In this document: positions 24,436-33,355 of the stretch, one piece after another
Layout of the letters: each line of letters opens with the position of its first letter
How positions within the stretch are numbered: the first letter of the stretch is position 1
Assembly: GCF_001469025.1 (NCBI RefSeq)
Contig: NZ_LNIZ01000003.1
Coordinates: 62,001-126,000, forward strand
Direction of reading: 5' to 3'
Length of the DNA stretch: 64,000 nt
Origin: Trueperella bernardiae
GTDB taxonomy: Bacteria > Actinomycetota > Actinomycetes > Actinomycetales > Actinomycetaceae
Notes under the pieces: generated by a model
What the model saw: the letters and a program-made list of their open reading frames with translations, nothing else
Databases searched by the model: none
Told to the model about the DNA's origin: nothing
Translations under genes and position numbers: made by a program

Positions 24436-25461
24436 TCGGCCAGGCCCCGGGTCTGGTCGAACAGCGCCGCGGACGAAGCGCTCGATGTGGCCGTAGGCGT
24501 ACTGGCGGGCGGAGCGCCGGGAGAGTAGTACGTCGTGGATGGCGTCCGGCACCTTGACCAGGGTGGTTACCCGCCCGAGCCAGGGCACGCGCTTCCAGAT
24601 TTGGTCGACGTTGAGGACGGTGTCGGCGTGGCGCATCTGGTCATTCCACGTGTCGGAGTAGAAGGTCTGCGCGCTGGTGAGCACCAGGATCGGGCACTGG
24701 ATGTCGAGCCCTTGGGCCACGCGCTCGTGCCCGTTGGCGATCGCGCGTAGCCAGCCGGCTCGGATGGGGAAGGAGGGCACTTGCCGGTAGCGCGGGTCGG
24801 GGTGCCAGCCGCCGTCGGTGACGAACGGGTCATCGCAGGGATCGGCGCTGGCTGCGGCGCGTTCCTCGTCGGTCATGTAGCCGGTCAAGAGCCGGTGGTA
24901 GAAGTCGTTGCCGGGCATGGGGATGACGGTGGTGCGCGAGAGGCGATGGATTGTGTCGAGGATGGGCTGGCTGGCGAGGCGCAGCGCGGTCTGGCCTTGG
25001 AATTCGAGCCAGGGGGAGTTGAGGATGACGCCGGCGAGGGCATCGGGGTGGCGGTCGGCCCAGAGTGTGGCGGTGAGGCCGCCGGTGGAGTGGCCATAGA
25101 GGAAGAGCGGGACGGTGTCGCCGAGTTCGGAGTAGATGACGTCGAGCGCTTCGTGGATCTCCTCGTCGTACGTGGATAGGTCCTCGATGTAGCCCCACAT
25201 TTGGTCGTCGAGGTGCGAGCGGCCGTATTTGCGCAGGTCAATGGCGTAGAAGCGCCCGCCCATGCGCTCCACTTCGAGTGCGAACTCGTACTGGTAGAAG
25301 TAGTCGTTCCAGCCGTGGATTGCCAGCACCGCGAACGTGGGTGCGCTGTCCCCAGGCCGGTAGGTCACGAGTGTGGCGCGGTTGGGCCCGAACTCGTCGT
25401 CGTGCAGGGGGAGGGCGCGCTGGTAGAAGCCGTCCCCGAGGAAATCAGGTGTCCACGACAT
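24424..25461 (-). CDS. Alpha/beta hydrolase of the serine aminopeptidase/monoacylglycerol lipase type
   Basis: 345 residues. FAVLAIHGWNDYFYQYEFA is the oxyanion strand-turn, YAIDLRKYGRSH the next strand, and FLYGHSTGGLTATLWADRHP holds the nucleophile Ser (GHSTG, about residue 124). LVLTSAQTFYSDTWND supplies the likely acid region and VPDAIHDVLLS the catalytic His. This is the S33/Hydrolase_4 architecture used by monoacylglycerol lipases and lysophospholipases; the natural substrate is unknown. The ATG at 25461 lies 7 bp after the metX stop, so it is the second gene of a metX operon, an association without an obvious metabolic reason. Confidence 0.8.
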   Translation of the reverse strand: MSWTPDFLGDGFYQRALPLHDDEFGPNRATLVTYRPGDSAPTFAVLAIHGWNDYFYQYEFALEVERMGGRFYAIDLRKYGRSHLDDQMWGYIEDLSTYDEEIHEALDVIYSELGDTVPLFLYGHSTGGLTATLWADRHPDALAGVILNSPWLEFQGQTALRLASQPILDTIHRLSRTTVIPMPGNDFYHRLLTGYMTDEERAAASADPCDDPFVTDGGWHPDPRYRQVPSFPIRAGWLRAIANGHERVAQGLDIQCPILVLTSAQTFYSDTWNDQMRHADTVLNVDQIWKRVPWLGRVTTLVKVPDAIHDVLLSRRSARQYAYGHIERFVRGAVRPDPGPGRHNS

Positions 25462-25468
25462 GCCACCA

Positions 25469-26728
25469 TTATTGCACCCGGCGCGCGCGGGCGGGGAAGA
25501 GTGCGGGGTCGTCGAGGAAGTCGCGCAGGATGGCCGTGACCTGGTTGTTTTCGATGAGGAAGCCGTCGTGGCCGTAGGCGGAGTGCACGGTTCGCAGCGG
25601 GCGCGCGCCGGGGAGGGCGGCGGCGAGCGCGGCCATGTTAGCGGGGTAGAACAGCCGGTCTGAGTCGACTGCCACCACGAGTGCGGGCATGGTCAGGTTT
25701 GCGACGACGGCGGGGGTGCCGCCGCGGCCTCGCCCGATGTCGTGGGTGATCATCGACTGGGAGATTGTGAGATAGGAGTTTGCGTCAAAGCGGGCGGCGA
25801 GCTTGTAGGCGTGGTGATCCAGATACGAGGAGACGGCGTAGCGGCCGCCGGCGAGTGGATCTTCGCCCTCTTGGGGCGTGCGGCCGAAGCGCTGGTGGAG
25901 TTCGAGCGGGCTGCGGTAGGTAATATGTGCGAGCTCGCGGGCGAGGCCCAGGCCGCGGTGGGGGCCGGCGCCGTCGGGAAGGTGATAGTAGTCGCCGCCG
26001 TTGAAGGCGGGGTCGAGGGCGATGGCCTGATTTTGGGTTTTTTGGTAGGCGATCTGCTCGGCAGTGGTGGCCGGGCCCGCCACTAGCACGGCGATCGCCC
26101 CGCACATGCGCGGGTACGACGCCGCCCACTCCATCACCCGGTTGCCGCCGAAGGACGCGCCGGCGACGAGCGCCCAGCGGCTCACGCCGAGCCGGTCGGC
26201 CAAGAGCTTTTCCGCCGCACACATATCCCTGATGGTGATCTCGGGGAAGCGCGAGCCCCACGGCTTGCCGTCGGGGGCGATGGAGGCCGGGCCGGTCGAG
26301 CCCTGGCAACCACCCAGTACGTTGGGGCAGACCACGAACCAGCGGTCGGTGTCGATGGCTTTGCCCGGGCCGACGATCTCGTTCCACCAGCCGTCCGTGC
26401 CGTCCTTCGAGGTGGCGTGAGAGTCGCCCGTGAGGGCGTGGCACAGCAGGATCGCGTTCGAGCCGTCCGGGCTGAGCGTGCCCCAGGTCTCGAAGGCAAG
26501 CGTGACGTGGATTGTGCCGCCAAGCTCGAGGGGAAGTGGGCCGAGGTCTGCGAACTGGCGCTCGCCGGGCTCGTCGCTGTCGCGCCAGGCGCCGGTGGCC
26601 GGCAGGGGCTTACGGGAGAGGGGCGGGTGGTAGCCGGTGTCGAAGTCCGCCACGGGGGCGGCGTCGGTGACGGGCGTGAGCGGCGGGTAGCCCACAAGGA
26701 AAGGCGGGTAAGAAGCGTCGGGTGTCAT
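25469..26728 (-). CDS. metX: Homoserine O-acetyltransferase
   Basis: About 419 residues. LCHALTGDSHATSKDG, DTDRWFVVCPNVLGGCQGST and GSRFPEITIRDMCAAEK are hallmark segments. The nucleophile is in VAGASFGGNRVMEWAASYP (Ser near residue 190); VVAVDSDRLFYP and SAYGHDGFLIE carry the catalytic Asp and His. The enzyme makes O-acetylhomoserine for methionine synthesis in the cytoplasm. Length fits the family. I prefer the ATG at 26728 (MTPDASYP), because GAGGA sits at the right distance upstream; an ATG four codons earlier (26740) is possible. No metY partner lies nearby. I looked for a SAM riboswitch upstream and saw none. Confidence 0.93.
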   Translation of the reverse strand: MTPDASYPPFLVGYPPLTPVTDAAPVADFDTGYHPPLSRKPLPATGAWRDSDEPGERQFADLGPLPLELGGTIHVTLAFETWGTLSPDGSNAILLCHALTGDSHATSKDGTDGWWNEIVGPGKAIDTDRWFVVCPNVLGGCQGSTGPASIAPDGKPWGSRFPEITIRDMCAAEKLLADRLGVSRWALVAGASFGGNRVMEWAASYPRMCGAIAVLVAGPATTAEQIAYQKTQNQAIALDPAFNGGDYYHLPDGAGPHRGLGLARELAHITYRSPLELHQRFGRTPQEGEDPLAGGRYAVSSYLDHHAYKLAARFDANSYLTISQSMITHDIGRGRGGTPAVVANLTMPALVVAVDSDRLFYPANMAALAAALPGARPLRTVHSAYGHDGFLIENNQVTAILRDFLDDPALFPARARRVQ

Positions 26729-26740
26729 GGAGGTCCTCAT

Positions 26741-27031
26741 CGTAGATCACGGGCATGTCAAGGGCACCCGCCAGGAAGGGGCCGGTGCCCGCTCTACATT
26801 CGCTTCATGCCTCCACCATAGGGCGCGCCCGAAAGGGGCGCAACGGGATGACGCGGCATGAGACAGCGGCAAGATCGCGGGCGTGTGACAGTTGTTAATG
26901 GTGAGAATGAAGTAAATAAAGTGAATTGTGATTCTCGTGTTTCATTTTGTAACGAATGGGTATACGGTGGTGGGTGAAAACGCGTTGTCAAGCCGACACG
27001 CCCGCACGCATCACACATATGGAGGTGGCTG
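26741..27031. other. AT-rich divergent promoter region between metX and the NlpC/P60 gene
   Basis: About 290 bp contain no gene. From 26890 the base composition becomes strikingly AT-rich. GAGAAT (26903-26908) and ATTCTC (26931-26936) form a spaced inverted repeat that could be an operator. A TATACG -10-like hexamer is at 26961-26966, 66 bp before the GTG start of the NlpC/P60 gene. A c-di-AMP (ydaO) riboswitch is common before such genes in actinobacteria, but I recognise none here, and the leader is too short to hold one. Confidence 0.5.
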
Positions 27032-28624
27032 GTGGCACGTAAGTCACTGGTAATGCTCTCAGCCTTCGGGTTGGCATGGTCCTTCGCGCTACCCGCACAG
27101 GCAACTCCCATCTCGGGAAACGACATCGAGGATTCGTACGCTGCGCAAGAGCAGACCGCTCGCTCGCTGGCCGATCTCGAACTGGAGTTGACGCGCCTGG
27201 CACAGGAGTCGGACGCCGCCACGGCCGCTGCCGCCGAGGCGGAGGCTGCCTCGATCATCGCGCAGTCGGATCTGTCAGACGCGATCTCCGAAGCGATCGC
27301 CGCTCAGGAGAAGGCAAACGCTGCGAATGATGACCTGCAGGTCGCGCGTCGTGAACTCGGTTCTGTCTCGCAGGCGATGTACAAGAATCAAGCGGGCGAG
27401 GTCACGCAGTCCTACTACCTCTTCGGTGCGGACTCGATGGAGGACGCGAATAAGCGCTCGCAGGTCTTCGGCGCGGTGGCGAACTCGGTTGACTCCAGGG
27501 TGCAGCGCTTCCAGGCGCTCGAGGAAGTGGCGCGTGTGCTCCAGGAAGAGGCCGACGCCGCCGCGGAGGCCCAGACCAAGGCCGCGGACGAAGTGACCGC
27601 CAAGGCCGACGCCGCGAAGGCCGCCGCCGAATCCCAGAAGCAGATCCTCGCCTCGGCCCAGGCCCAGCGCGATGGCCTGGCCTCGGAGCTAGCCGCACGT
27701 CGTGGTACCACGGAGGAGCTGGAGCGCGCACGCCTCGCCCAGCTCGAACAGGAGCGTCAGGGCAAGGCGGAAGCCGCCGCGAACCTCGTGCGCGCCCGGG
27801 CCGAGCAGGTCCGCCAGGAGCGTGCCACGTCGGACGCTCAGGCCGCTGTCGACCAGTTGGCCACCAATGCTGCTGCTGCCGACGCCGCCGCGAACGCCGC
27901 CGAGAAGGAGGCCCAGCGCCTCGCCGAAGAAGCGAAGAACTCCTCGGGTGCGGGCAAGGCCAACACGGAGAAGGCTGCCAAGGAGGCCGCTGACTTCGCT
28001 GCCGCCCAGCGTGCGCAGGCTGATCGCATCGCCGCCCAGAAGGCCGCCGCCGAGCAGGCCCAGAGGATCGCCGCGGAGAAGGAGGCGGCCGCTAAGGCTG
28101 CTGCCGAAAAGGCCGCGGCGGAGAGGGCCGCGAAGGAGGCCGCTGACAAGGCGGCACGCGAGAAGGCGGAGAAGGAGGCGGCTGCCAAGGCTGCCGCTGA
28201 GAAGGCGGCTAGAGATGCCGCCGCCAAGGCCGAGAAGGAGGCCGCGAACAAGGCCGCCCAGAACGCGCCGACGTCGGGCTCGGGCCAGGCCCTGGTCAAC
28301 TACGCACGCCAATTCGCCGGTGTCCCGTATGTGTGGGGCGGCGTCTCGCCCACCTCGGGTTGGGACTGCGTGGGCTTCGTGTGGTATGTCCACCAGCGCT
28401 TCGGGGTGACCACCCCGCGCCGCACTGGCCAGTCTGTCACCCAGTTCTGGGGCGCCTACCGCCAGGTGCCGGCCTCCCAGGCCCAGCCCGGTGACGTCAT
28501 GTGGTGGCCCGGCCACGTGGGAATCTACACCGGCAACGGCATGCACATTGCCGCCTGGAACCCGTCGATGGGCACCCAGGAGCGCGCGGTGTGGGGTAAC
28601 CCGATTTACCTGCGCGTCCGCTAA
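27032..28624 (+). CDS. Secreted NlpC/P60 peptidoglycan hydrolase with a long coiled coil
   Basis: 530 residues. A signal peptide (MARKSLVMLSAFGLAWSFAL, cut after PAQA) is followed by a coiled coil typical of RipA-type enzymes (SYAAQEQTARSLADLELELT onward) with an AMYKNQ-type hinge. A very Ala/Lys/Glu-rich helix runs from about 265 to 415. The last 115 residues are NlpC/P60: VPYVWGGVSPTSGWDCVGFV (catalytic Cys) and WWPGHVGIYTGNGMHIAAW (His). It should cut stem-peptide bonds (DL-endopeptidase) during cell division or separation; the coiled coil may keep it autoinhibited or bind FtsEX. The GTG start follows ATGGAGGTG. The usual Ser after the catalytic Cys is Val here. Confidence 0.88.
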   Translation: MARKSLVMLSAFGLAWSFALPAQATPISGNDIEDSYAAQEQTARSLADLELELTRLAQESDAATAAAAEAEAASIIAQSDLSDAISEAIAAQEKANAANDDLQVARRELGSVSQAMYKNQAGEVTQSYYLFGADSMEDANKRSQVFGAVANSVDSRVQRFQALEEVARVLQEEADAAAEAQTKAADEVTAKADAAKAAAESQKQILASAQAQRDGLASELAARRGTTEELERARLAQLEQERQGKAEAAANLVRARAEQVRQERATSDAQAAVDQLATNAAAADAAANAAEKEAQRLAEEAKNSSGAGKANTEKAAKEAADFAAAQRAQADRIAAQKAAAEQAQRIAAEKEAAAKAAAEKAAAERAAKEAADKAAREKAEKEAAAKAAAEKAARDAAAKAEKEAANKAAQNAPTSGSGQALVNYARQFAGVPYVWGGVSPTSGWDCVGFVWYVHQRFGVTTPRRTGQSVTQFWGAYRQVPASQAQPGDVMWWPGHVGIYTGNGMHIAAWNPSMGTQERAVWGNPIYLRVR

Positions 28625-28648
28625 GAACCATCCCGTCAAGGAACACGC

Positions 28649-28693
28649 CTAGAAGAGGAGGCCACCCCAGCCGGGGCGGCCTCCTCTTCTAGG
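28649..28693. terminator. Bidirectional terminator between the NlpC/P60 gene and ppa
   Basis: CCTAGAAGAGGAGGCCACC and its complement, about 22 bp with two mismatches that allow G-U pairs, form a near-perfect hairpin. It lies 25 bp after the NlpC/P60 stop and about 48 bp beyond the ppa stop, so it can serve both convergent genes. Confidence 0.8.
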
Positions 28694-28740
28694 CTTTGCG
28701 GCTTTCCGGGCTTTGCTTCTTCGCTCAGCCCCGGCGCCTG

Positions 28741-29268
28741 CTACTTCATGTTGTCGGGGTGGATGTTCGGGTTGTGCTCGTAGTAGCCGGTGTCGATCGC
28801 GCGCTGGAAGGAGGCGCGGATCTCCGCCTCGGTTTCTTCGCGGCCCACCCAGTGGGCGCCCTCCACCGACTTGCCGGGCTCCAGGTCCTTGTAGACCTCG
28901 AAGAAGTGCTGGATCTCGAGGCGGTGGAATTCGGAGATGTCCTCGAGCTCGGTGCGCCAGGATGCTCGCTGGTCGCCCGTGGGGACGCAGACCACCTTGT
29001 CGTCGCCTCCCGCCTCGTCCTTCATGCGGAACATGCCGAGCGCGCGGCAACGGATCACGCAGCCGGGGAAGGTGGGCTCGTCGAGGAGCACGAGCGCGTC
29101 GAGCGGATCGCCGTCTTCGCCGAGCGTGCCGTCGATAAAGCCGTAATCGTCAGGGTAGCGGGTGGAGGTGAAGAGCATCCGGTCGAGCCGAATGCGGCCG
29201 GTCTTGTGGTCCACCTCGTACTTGTTGCGGTTCCCCTTCGGGATTTCGATGGTGACGTCGAAGTCCAT
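28741..29268 (-). CDS. ppa: Inorganic pyrophosphatase
   Basis: 175 residues, the usual length for the bacterial family I enzyme. [20 protein letters not shown] begins at the ATG at 29268, behind [32 protein letters not shown] contains the metal-binding Asp residues (DGDPLD), and [13 protein letters not shown] is also present. It hydrolyses PPi in the cytoplasm and pulls biosynthetic reactions forward; it would also remove the PPi formed by pyruvate phosphate dikinase. Transcribed away from dacB, with a shared 126-bp promoter region. Confidence 0.96.
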   Translation of the reverse strand: MDFDVTIEIPKGNRNKYEVDHKTGRIRLDRMLFTSTRYPDDYGFIDGTLGEDGDPLDALVLLDEPTFPGCVIRCRALGMFRMKDEAGGDDKVVCVPTGDQRASWRTELEDISEFHRLEIQHFFEVYKDLEPGKSVEGAHWVGREETEAEIRASFQRAIDTGYYEHNPNIHPDNMK

Positions 29269-29394
29269 TACTCTCTCCTTCGCTGTTGAACTGACCACCA
29301 TTCTAGCCCGCGGTTTGAACATTTTTGCGTGTCATTGCGGCTTTCGTGCGCACATGTGTCCACGCGCTGCGCCTGGGTGTGGGAAGATGGCAAG

Positions 29395-30753
29395 GTGTGG
29401 AAGAGAGTTGTTGCGGCGCTCGCGGTGATCTTGGCCTGTACCTACGTTTTCGCTGATGCCTGGGACCTTGCCCCGGGCCCGCTCACCACGAAGCCGGAGC
29501 CGGCCCACCCGTTGCCGTATCCGACGTTGGATGCGGTGGTGGCGGAGGCCCCGGAGGTTGAGGAGTCGGATGCGAGCGCGCCATCGGGCGACGCCGTGGC
29601 CTCCCTCATCTCGGCTTTGGCAAACGCCGAGTCGAATACGGGCCAGACCTCGGTGATTGTCACGGATCCACGCACGGGCGAGGTGATAGCCTCCTACAAT
29701 GCGTCGCGTGCGGCCACGCCGGCGTCAAACATGAAGCTGGTGACGGCCCGGGCGGCGCTCGACGTGCTCGGCCCCGAGACCACCCTGCCCACGGTCGCCG
29801 CGCTGTCCGGCAACACGCTCTACCTGATCGGCGGGGGCGACGTGCTCCTCACCGACGGCGCGGGCGATCCCACTGTGACCCGTGGCCGGGCGGGCCTGGC
29901 GGACCTCGCCGCGAAGGTGGCCGAGGCGCTCACTAGCCGTTCGGACGTCTCCGGGCCGCTCGAGCTCGTCGTCGATTCGAGCCTGTTCGAGGGCCCGCTT
30001 CATTACGACGACATCGAGGGCGCCGACCGGGGCTACGTCATGGAGCTACGCCCGATCGCCGTCGACCGCGGGCGCGTGCAGGGGATGGGCTACCGCCCGA
30101 ACCCGGACCTGCTGGCCGGCGAGGCGTTCGCCGAACAGTTGCGGGCGGCGGGCGTCGAGGTCGGGGAGGCGAGCCGCGGGAAGGCGCCCGACAGCGCCGC
30201 CCTGTTGGCCCGCGTCGAGTCCGCGCCGGTACGTGACCTGGTGGACCTCCTGCTCACCGAGTCGGACAACTCGGTCTCGGAGGTCATGGGGCACCTGGTG
30301 GCGATCGCGAAGGGCAAGCCGGCCACGTTCGCCGGATCCTCGCAGGCGATCGCGGAGGTGCTGCGGGCGGCGGGTTACCCGATGGATGGCGTCGTGCTGG
30401 CGGATGCCTCGGGGCTGTCGGCGTCAAACAGGGTGACCGCCGAGCTGCTGACCTCGATTTTGCTTGACGTGTGGCGTTGCGAGGAGTGCCCGTTCGCCGC
30501 CCTGCCCGCGGGCCTGCCGGTGTCGGCCCTGGATGGCACGCTTCAAGACCGCTTCACCGGCTCGGACGCGGAAGGGCAGGTCCGGGCCAAGACGGGCACG
30601 CTCGTGCAGGCGACCTCCCTGTCCGGCTTCCTGCGCACGGAGGCTGGCTACCCGCTCATCTTCTCCATCCTGCTCGACCAGCTCGAGGAAGGCACCGCGC
30701 CCGGCTCGCGCGCGCTCATCGATTCTTTCGTGGCGGACCTCACGAAGTTGTAG
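29395..30753 (+). CDS. dacB: D-alanyl-D-alanine carboxypeptidase (PBP4 family, peptidase S13)
   Basis: 452 residues. A hydrophobic signal-anchor (VVAALAVILACTYVFADAW) is followed by the serine-transferase triad: ASNMKLVTA (SxxK, about residue 111), SDNSVSEVMG (SxN, about 289) and KTGTLVQATSLSGF (KTG, about 400). The domain inserted between SxxK and SxN is present and shorter than in Escherichia coli. It removes terminal D-Ala from peptidoglycan stems outside the membrane. I chose the GTG at 29395 because it gives a compact signal sequence behind GGGAAGATGG; other GTGs upstream are possible. A DUF2342/tilS/hpt/ftsH run follows, as in many actinobacteria. Confidence 0.9.
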   Translation: MWKRVVAALAVILACTYVFADAWDLAPGPLTTKPEPAHPLPYPTLDAVVAEAPEVEESDASAPSGDAVASLISALANAESNTGQTSVIVTDPRTGEVIASYNASRAATPASNMKLVTARAALDVLGPETTLPTVAALSGNTLYLIGGGDVLLTDGAGDPTVTRGRAGLADLAAKVAEALTSRSDVSGPLELVVDSSLFEGPLHYDDIEGADRGYVMELRPIAVDRGRVQGMGYRPNPDLLAGEAFAEQLRAAGVEVGEASRGKAPDSAALLARVESAPVRDLVDLLLTESDNSVSEVMGHLVAIAKGKPATFAGSSQAIAEVLRAAGYPMDGVVLADASGLSASNRVTAELLTSILLDVWRCEECPFAALPAGLPVSALDGTLQDRFTGSDAEGQVRAKTGTLVQATSLSGFLRTEAGYPLIFSILLDQLEEGTAPGSRALIDSFVADLTKL

Positions 30754-30882
30754 CGGGCCCCGTGGCGGGCCGTGTTTCACGACGCCGTCCGCGCTGGTCG
30801 CCGGCCCGTGCCCGGGCGTCGTGGGTTTGCGCCTTGAGCGACTTTTCTCGCGAGTGTCGGAGGGGCACATTACCCTTGAGAC

Positions 30883-31761
30883 ATGATTGATCACAGCAAG
30901 GTTCACCGGGCTGCGCGCGTGCTGTCGGGCGGCGGTCCGGAGGTCAGCCCAGCCAAGGCTCGCGCGCTCGTCACTGACCTGCGCGCGCAGGCGAAGCGCG
31001 CCCCGGGTATCGTCGCCTCCGTCACGGGCCTGGCCGAGGCGGCCGAGCACGCGGCGGCGGTGGAGGTCAAGGTGGTGGACCGAGCCACGTGGGCGAGTGC
31101 GGGCGCGGTGTCGATTGAGAACATGATCCCGGGTCGGGACGTGGTGGGAACGCTCGAGGGTACGGTGGTGTTCTCGGCCGTGGCCGCAAAGGTGCTCGGC
31201 CAGTTCGATCCGTTCTCGGAACCGGAGCGCCTGTACCTGGTGGCGCCGAACGTGGCCGCCTTCCGCATGAACTTCGATCTGGACCGGCGGGATTTGTGTC
31301 TGTGGGTGGCCGTCCACGAACTCACGCACGCCACCCAGTTCGCCGCGGCCCCCTGGCTCAAACCTGAGTTGGCGAAGCGGGCCGGGCAACTGATGGACGC
31401 CTTCAACTCAAATGCGGGGGTGGAGGAGGCGCTGGCGAACGTCACGGCCGTCATGTCGCTGCTCGAGGGGCACGCCGAATACGTGATGAACAACGTGCCC
31501 ACCACGCGCATCCCCTCCCGCCAGCGCATCGTGTCTGCCATGGCGGCCCAGCGCGCGGGCAGCAACCCGATCGTGGCGTTCCTCGTGCGCAAGCTGGGCC
31601 TGGATAAGAAGACGGCGCAGTACGCGGCGGGGGAGACGTTCGTGAAGTACGTGGTGCGCGAGCGCGGCATGGAGTTTTTCAACAAGGTGTGGCTGGCGCC
31701 CGAGCATCTGCCCACGCCCGCGGAGCTGGCCGACCCGGCGGCCTGGATCGAGCGCATGTAA
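30883..31761 (+). CDS. Zinc-dependent metalloprotease of the DUF2342 family
   Basis: 292 residues. VAVHELTHATQFAAAPWL contains an HExxH zinc site (about residue 145) and LLEGHAEYVMN (about 195) gives the third ligand region. IENMIPGRDVVGTLEGTVVF and PNVAAFRMNFDLDRRDLCLW are typical of this actinobacterial family, once annotated as coenzyme F420 biosynthesis-associated. The substrate is not known. There is no signal peptide. The stop TAA shares one base with the ATG of tilS, a conserved arrangement in actinobacteria. The region 30800-30880 carries its promoter, including a GGCGTCGT word on each strand. Confidence 0.85.
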   Translation: MIDHSKVHRAARVLSGGGPEVSPAKARALVTDLRAQAKRAPGIVASVTGLAEAAEHAAAVEVKVVDRATWASAGAVSIENMIPGRDVVGTLEGTVVFSAVAAKVLGQFDPFSEPERLYLVAPNVAAFRMNFDLDRRDLCLWVAVHELTHATQFAAAPWLKPELAKRAGQLMDAFNSNAGVEEALANVTAVMSLLEGHAEYVMNNVPTTRIPSRQRIVSAMAAQRAGSNPIVAFLVRKLGLDKKTAQYAAGETFVKYVVRERGMEFFNKVWLAPEHLPTPAELADPAAWIERM

Positions 31762-32801
31762 TGTCCTTCCCGGCCCCTGCCCTCACCGCCGCCCGCCACG
31801 CCATGAGCGAGGCGCTCGCCCCCATCCCCGATGGGGGCTCGGTCCTGCTCGCCGTGTCCGGCGGCTCGGACTCGATGGCGCTGACGAAGGTGGCAATGTG
31901 GGCCAGCGCGGGCCGGGTGGAGGTTCTCGCGGCCACGGTGGACCACGGGCTACGCCCCGAATCGGGGCGTGAGGCACTGGCGGTGGAACGGTACCTGAGG
32001 GGAGTGGTGGACACCCCGATTGCCACGCGCGTGGAGGTAGCCGCAGCGGGCGGGGACGGGCCGGAGGGCAACGCCCGCGCGGCCCGCTACGCCAGGCTGG
32101 CTGAGATCGCACGGGCCGGCGGGGAGCTCAAGGGGTGTGGCCCGCTCACCGTGGTCCTCGGCCACACGGCCGACGACCAGGCCGAGACGGTGCTCATGGG
32201 GCTCGGGCGCGGCTCCGGCACCCGCTCGATTGCGGGCATGGCCCGCCGCGGCCACCTGCCCGGCCACCCCGACGTGCCGATGGTCCGCCCCTACCTCCAC
32301 CTGCGCCGCGGCGAGCTGCGCACGGTCTGCCGGGTGCTCGACCTGCCGTGGCTGGAGGACCCGTCCAACGATGTGGATGGGCCGTGGCGTTCGGCCGATG
32401 GCGGCCCGCTTCGCCGCTCGCAGATCCGCCACAAGGCCATGCCGGCCCTGGAGGAGGTGCTGGGCCACGGCGTCGTCGACTCACTGTGCCGCACGGCGCA
32501 CATGGCGCGGGAGGACGACGCGGCGCTGTCGAAGATCGCGGAGCGGGTGCGGGCGGACGTAACTGGGCCGGAGGGGATCGACGTGCGAGCGCTGGCACGT
32601 GCCCCACGGGCGGTGCGAACCCGGGTCCTACGCGAGGCGGCGGGCGGCGTCGGGCGCCCTGGTGACATTGTTTACTGGCACATTGACGCGCTTGATAGGC
32701 TCGTGTGCGGGGCGGACAATAATCGTGAACTCGATCTACCCGGCGCCCATGCCTGCCGGCGAGCCAACCTTTTAACCATCACAAGAGCGGAGAAGTCATG
32801 A
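31761..32801 (+). CDS. tilS: tRNA(Ile)-lysidine synthase
   Basis: 346 residues. VLLAVSGGSDSMALTKVAM holds the PP-loop SGGSDS motif (about residue 33); HGLRPESGREALA, GHTADDQAETVLMGLGRGS and MVRPYLHLRRGEL are TilS signatures. It converts C34 of the AUA-reading tRNA-Ile to lysidine using ATP and lysine. The start ATG overlaps the preceding TAA by one base. Like other actinobacterial forms it lacks the long C-terminal domain of Escherichia coli TilS. Its TGA overlaps the hpt ATG (ATGA). Confidence 0.93.
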   Translation: MSFPAPALTAARHAMSEALAPIPDGGSVLLAVSGGSDSMALTKVAMWASAGRVEVLAATVDHGLRPESGREALAVERYLRGVVDTPIATRVEVAAAGGDGPEGNARAARYARLAEIARAGGELKGCGPLTVVLGHTADDQAETVLMGLGRGSGTRSIAGMARRGHLPGHPDVPMVRPYLHLRRGELRTVCRVLDLPWLEDPSNDVDGPWRSADGGPLRRSQIRHKAMPALEEVLGHGVVDSLCRTAHMAREDDAALSKIAERVRADVTGPEGIDVRALARAPRAVRTRVLREAAGGVGRPGDIVYWHIDALDRLVCGADNNRELDLPGAHACRRANLLTITRAEKS

Positions 32802-33355
32802 ATCTTGAGGATTGCAAAGATGACGTGGTGAAGATCGTCGTCACAGAGGAGCAGATTAAGGAGCGCCTGGCCGAAATGGGAGCCCAGATCAGCGAGGACT
32901 ACAAGGATGAGGACTCACTACTGCTCGTGGGCGTGCTGCGCGGGGCCATCATGGTGATGGCTGACCTGTCGCGGCAGATCTCCGTGCCCCTGCACATGGA
33001 CTGGATGGCGGTCTCCTCCTACGGCGCCTCCACGAAGACGTCGGGTGTGGTGCGCATCCTCAAGGACCTGGACACGGAGCTGGAGGGCCTCAACGTCCTC
33101 ATCGTCGAAGACATCATTGACTCGGGCCTCACCCTCGACTGGCTGCAGCAAAACCTCGTCACCCGCGGGGCGAAGTCGGTCAAGATCGCCACCCTGCTGC
33201 GCAAGCCGGACGCGGCGAAGGTCAAGGTGGACGTGGAATACGTCGGCTTCGACATCCCCAACGAATTCGTGGTCGGCTACGGGCTCGACTACGCCGAGGA
33301 CTACCGCCACCTTCCCTTTGTGGGTGTCCTCGCTCCCCACGTGTACGGAGGTTAA
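32798..33355 (+). CDS. hpt: Hypoxanthine phosphoribosyltransferase
   Basis: 185 residues. VLIVEDIIDSGLTLDWL is the PRPP-binding loop (about residue 98). LLVGVLRGAIMVMADLSRQI and YVGFDIPNEFVVGYGLDY-AED are standard segments. It salvages hypoxanthine and guanine to IMP and GMP. It overlaps tilS by four bases and is followed after its TAA directly by ftsH, the tilS-hpt-ftsH order found widely in Gram-positive bacteria. Confidence 0.95.
   Translation: MNLEDCKDDVVKIVVTEEQIKERLAEMGAQISEDYKDEDSLLLVGVLRGAIMVMADLSRQISVPLHMDWMAVSSYGASTKTSGVVRILKDLDTELEGLNVLIVEDIIDSGLTLDWLQQNLVTRGAKSVKIATLLRKPDAAKVKVDVEYVGFDIPNEFVVGYGLDYAEDYRHLPFVGVLAPHVYGG

Noticed and set aside
26729-27031. SAM riboswitch before metX or ydaO riboswitch before the NlpC/P60 gene
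   Set aside because: I could not find the conserved helices of either, and the leaders are too short for the ydaO class.
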